From assembly GCA_016783485.1 (NCBI GenBank), contig JADHWM010000006.1, positions 1 to 45,439 of the forward strand: 45,439 bases of DNA, given 5' to 3'. Source of the stretch: Candidatus Bathyarchaeota archaeon (lineage in GTDB: Archaea > Thermoproteota > Bathyarchaeia > TCS64). Within the stretch, counting starts at the first letter, position 1. The number at the start of each line of letters is the position of its first letter. Both the position numbers and the translations under genes were made by a program. This document shows positions 43,908 to 45,439 of this stretch, one piece after another. The notes below the pieces were generated by a model. It was given only the letters and a program-made list of their open reading frames with translations. It did no database searches and was not told where the DNA came from.

Positions 43908-45395
43908 TTAGTATGTGCGGGAGACGTAGGCGATGTACTTGCCCCCGTCGCCGCAGACCAGACAGTCCCCCGTGGGCTCCTCGTGCCTCTCCCAGAGGGT
44001 CCCCCTCACCTCCCCGGCGACCTGATCCTTGATCTCGAAGGCGCAGGAGGGGTCTCCGCACCAGTTCACCCTGACGATCCGCCTCTCGTCCATGTGGCTC
44101 TTCAGCTCTTCCAGGCTGGAGGCGTCGGCGAGTTCGCTCTCGAGGCGTTCCCGGCTCTTGGCGGTTATGTTTGTCTGTATCTCGGCGGCCAGGGCGGTCA
44201 CCTCCTCGACGAGGTTGTCGAGCTGGACCTTCTTCTTCTCCTTCGTGTCTCTCCTGACCAGGGTCACGGCCCTCGCCGTGGCCTCTCGGGGCCCCAGCTC
44301 GGCTCGGATGGGGACGCCGAACATCTCCCACTTGTAGTATTTCTCTCCCGGCCTCAGCCTGTCGTCGTCGTCGAGGGCCACCCTGAAGCCCCCATCGCTG
44401 AGGATCGCTTTGACCTCGTTGGAGTATTCGGACACCAAGTCCTCCTTCCCCTTGAAGGGGATGGGGACGATGACCACCTGCCTGGGGGCCACCACGGGCG
44501 GGAGCACGAGGCCGTTGTCGTCGCCGTGGTGGGCGATGGTGGCGGCCAGGGTCCTCCCCATCCCCATGCCGTAGCACGTGGTGGAGGCGTGGGCCCTGTT
44601 CCCGTCGTCGTCCTCGTAGGTGAGCTCGAAGGCCTCCGCGAAGTTCTCGCCGAGCTGGTGGACGGTGCCGATCTGGTTGACCTTCCCGTCGGGGTTCCAT
44701 GTGTCGAAGGCGAGGCTGTAGACCGCGCCCGCGAACTTGTCAAAGTCGGGGCGCTTCAGTATCATGTAGCTGAGCCCCAGGGCGTCGTAGACGGAGCGGT
44801 AGGCCTCCACGCCCACCTTCACCTGTCTCTCGGCGTCCTCGAAGTCGACGTGGGCTGTGTGGGCCTCGTTCCATAGGAACTCCCTTCCCCTGAACAGGGG
44901 CCGGGTGGCCTTGGTCTCGTACCTGTAGACGTTGCAGGTCTGGTGCATCCTCAGGGGGAGGTCGGCATGGCTCCGTATCCAGATCTTGAACATGGGGTAG
45001 ATCGCGGTCTCCGATGTGGGCCTGAGGAGGAGCCTCCGTTCAAGCTCGTTCTCCCCGGCGTGGGTGATCCAGAATACCTCGGCGGAGAAGCCCTCGATGT
45101 GGTCCTCCTCCTTCTGGAAGGTGTCCTCGGGGATCACCACGGGGAACTGCATGGGCTGGTGGTCTGTGGCTTCCAGTTTCTCCTCGAGCATCTGGTAGAT
45201 GCGCTTCGCGATGCTGTAGCCCCATCCCCGGTAGACCGAGAAGCCTTTCACGGGGTATCTGTCGTCGACTATCTCTGCCTCCAGGAGCACCTTGTCGAAC
45301 CACTCGCTGAAGTTGTCGAACTTTTCAGTCTGGTTATCGGTCAAATCATGCACCTTCTGCTGAATGATGGGTGTGGCTAGGAAAAAGTCCGTCAA
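43908..45395 (-). CDS. proS: Prolyl-tRNA synthetase (archaeal/eukaryotic type)
   Basis: FSVYRGWGYSIAKRIYQMLE, LLLRPTSETAIYPMFKIWIRSHADLPLRMHQTCNVYRYE, PLFRGREFLWNEAHTAH, TTCYGMGMGRTLAATIAHHGDDNGLVLPP, C-terminal YVSRTY. Confidence 0.96.
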   Translation of the reverse strand: MTDFFLATPIIQQKVHDLTDNQTEKFDNFSEWFDKVLLEAEIVDDRYPVKGFSVYRGWGYSIAKRIYQMLEEKLEATDHQPMQFPVVIPEDTFQKEEDHIEGFSAEVFWITHAGENELERRLLLRPTSETAIYPMFKIWIRSHADLPLRMHQTCNVYRYETKATRPLFRGREFLWNEAHTAHVDFEDAERQVKVGVEAYRSVYDALGLSYMILKRPDFDKFAGAVYSLAFDTWNPDGKVNQIGTVHQLGENFAEAFELTYEDDDGNRAHASTTCYGMGMGRTLAATIAHHGDDNGLVLPPVVAPRQVVIVPIPFKGKEDLVSEYSNEVKAILSDGGFRVALDDDDRLRPGEKYYKWEMFGVPIRAELGPREATARAVTLVRRDTKEKKKVQLDNLVEEVTALAAEIQTNITAKSRERLESELADASSLEELKSHMDERRIVRVNWCGDPSCAFEIKDQVAGEVRGTLWERHEEPTGDCLVCGDGGKYIAYVSRTY

Positions 45396-45439
45396 TAGGG
45401 AATATATTCACCCATCTTCCCGCGTGATAATCCAGTTGT

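Noticed and set aside
1-45439. CRISPR arrays, transposases, integrases or prophage modules
   Set aside because: No regularly spaced direct repeats and no mobile-element protein motifs seen anywhere in the window.

Overview
The window is about 45 kb of dense, GC-rich archaeal chromosome. Archaeal markers are GatD/GatE, fibrillarin, Nop5/56, Alba, S30e, RNase HII, archaeal-type ProRS and Elp3. S30e together with the wHTH-rich, KaiC-rich gene content suggests a TACK-type lineage such as Bathyarchaeia; this is inference only. Most genes are housekeeping: pyrimidine synthesis (PyrD/PyrK, PyrB next to a carbamate kinase), RNA modification, amidotransferase, adenylate kinase, peptidases and two glycosyltransferases. 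No rRNA, tRNA, CRISPR array or mobile element was recognised.

The strongest candidate for an undescribed system is the 35.7-43.8 kb block. It encodes (i) an 884-aa tubulin/FtsZ-superfamily GTPase with an intact GGGTGSG signature, a T7-like DxDxxD loop and a predicted ~440-aa helical insertion; (ii) a convergent ~381-aa FtsZ/CetZ-like protein with a degenerate nucleotide-binding signature; (iii) a single-pass membrane protein with a signal peptide and coiled coil, directly abutting the tubulin gene; (iv) a 779-aa polytopic membrane/coiled-coil protein; and (v) a ~307-aa protein with a possible PH-like N-terminus. This looks like a membrane-associated tubulin-family cytoskeletal or remodelling system.

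Secondary points of interest are a tandem array of five diverged mini winged-helix paralogs divergent from a NurA-HerA operon, a response regulator-PAS-DUF835/KaiC pair, and the carbamate kinase-aspartate carbamoyltransferase pair.
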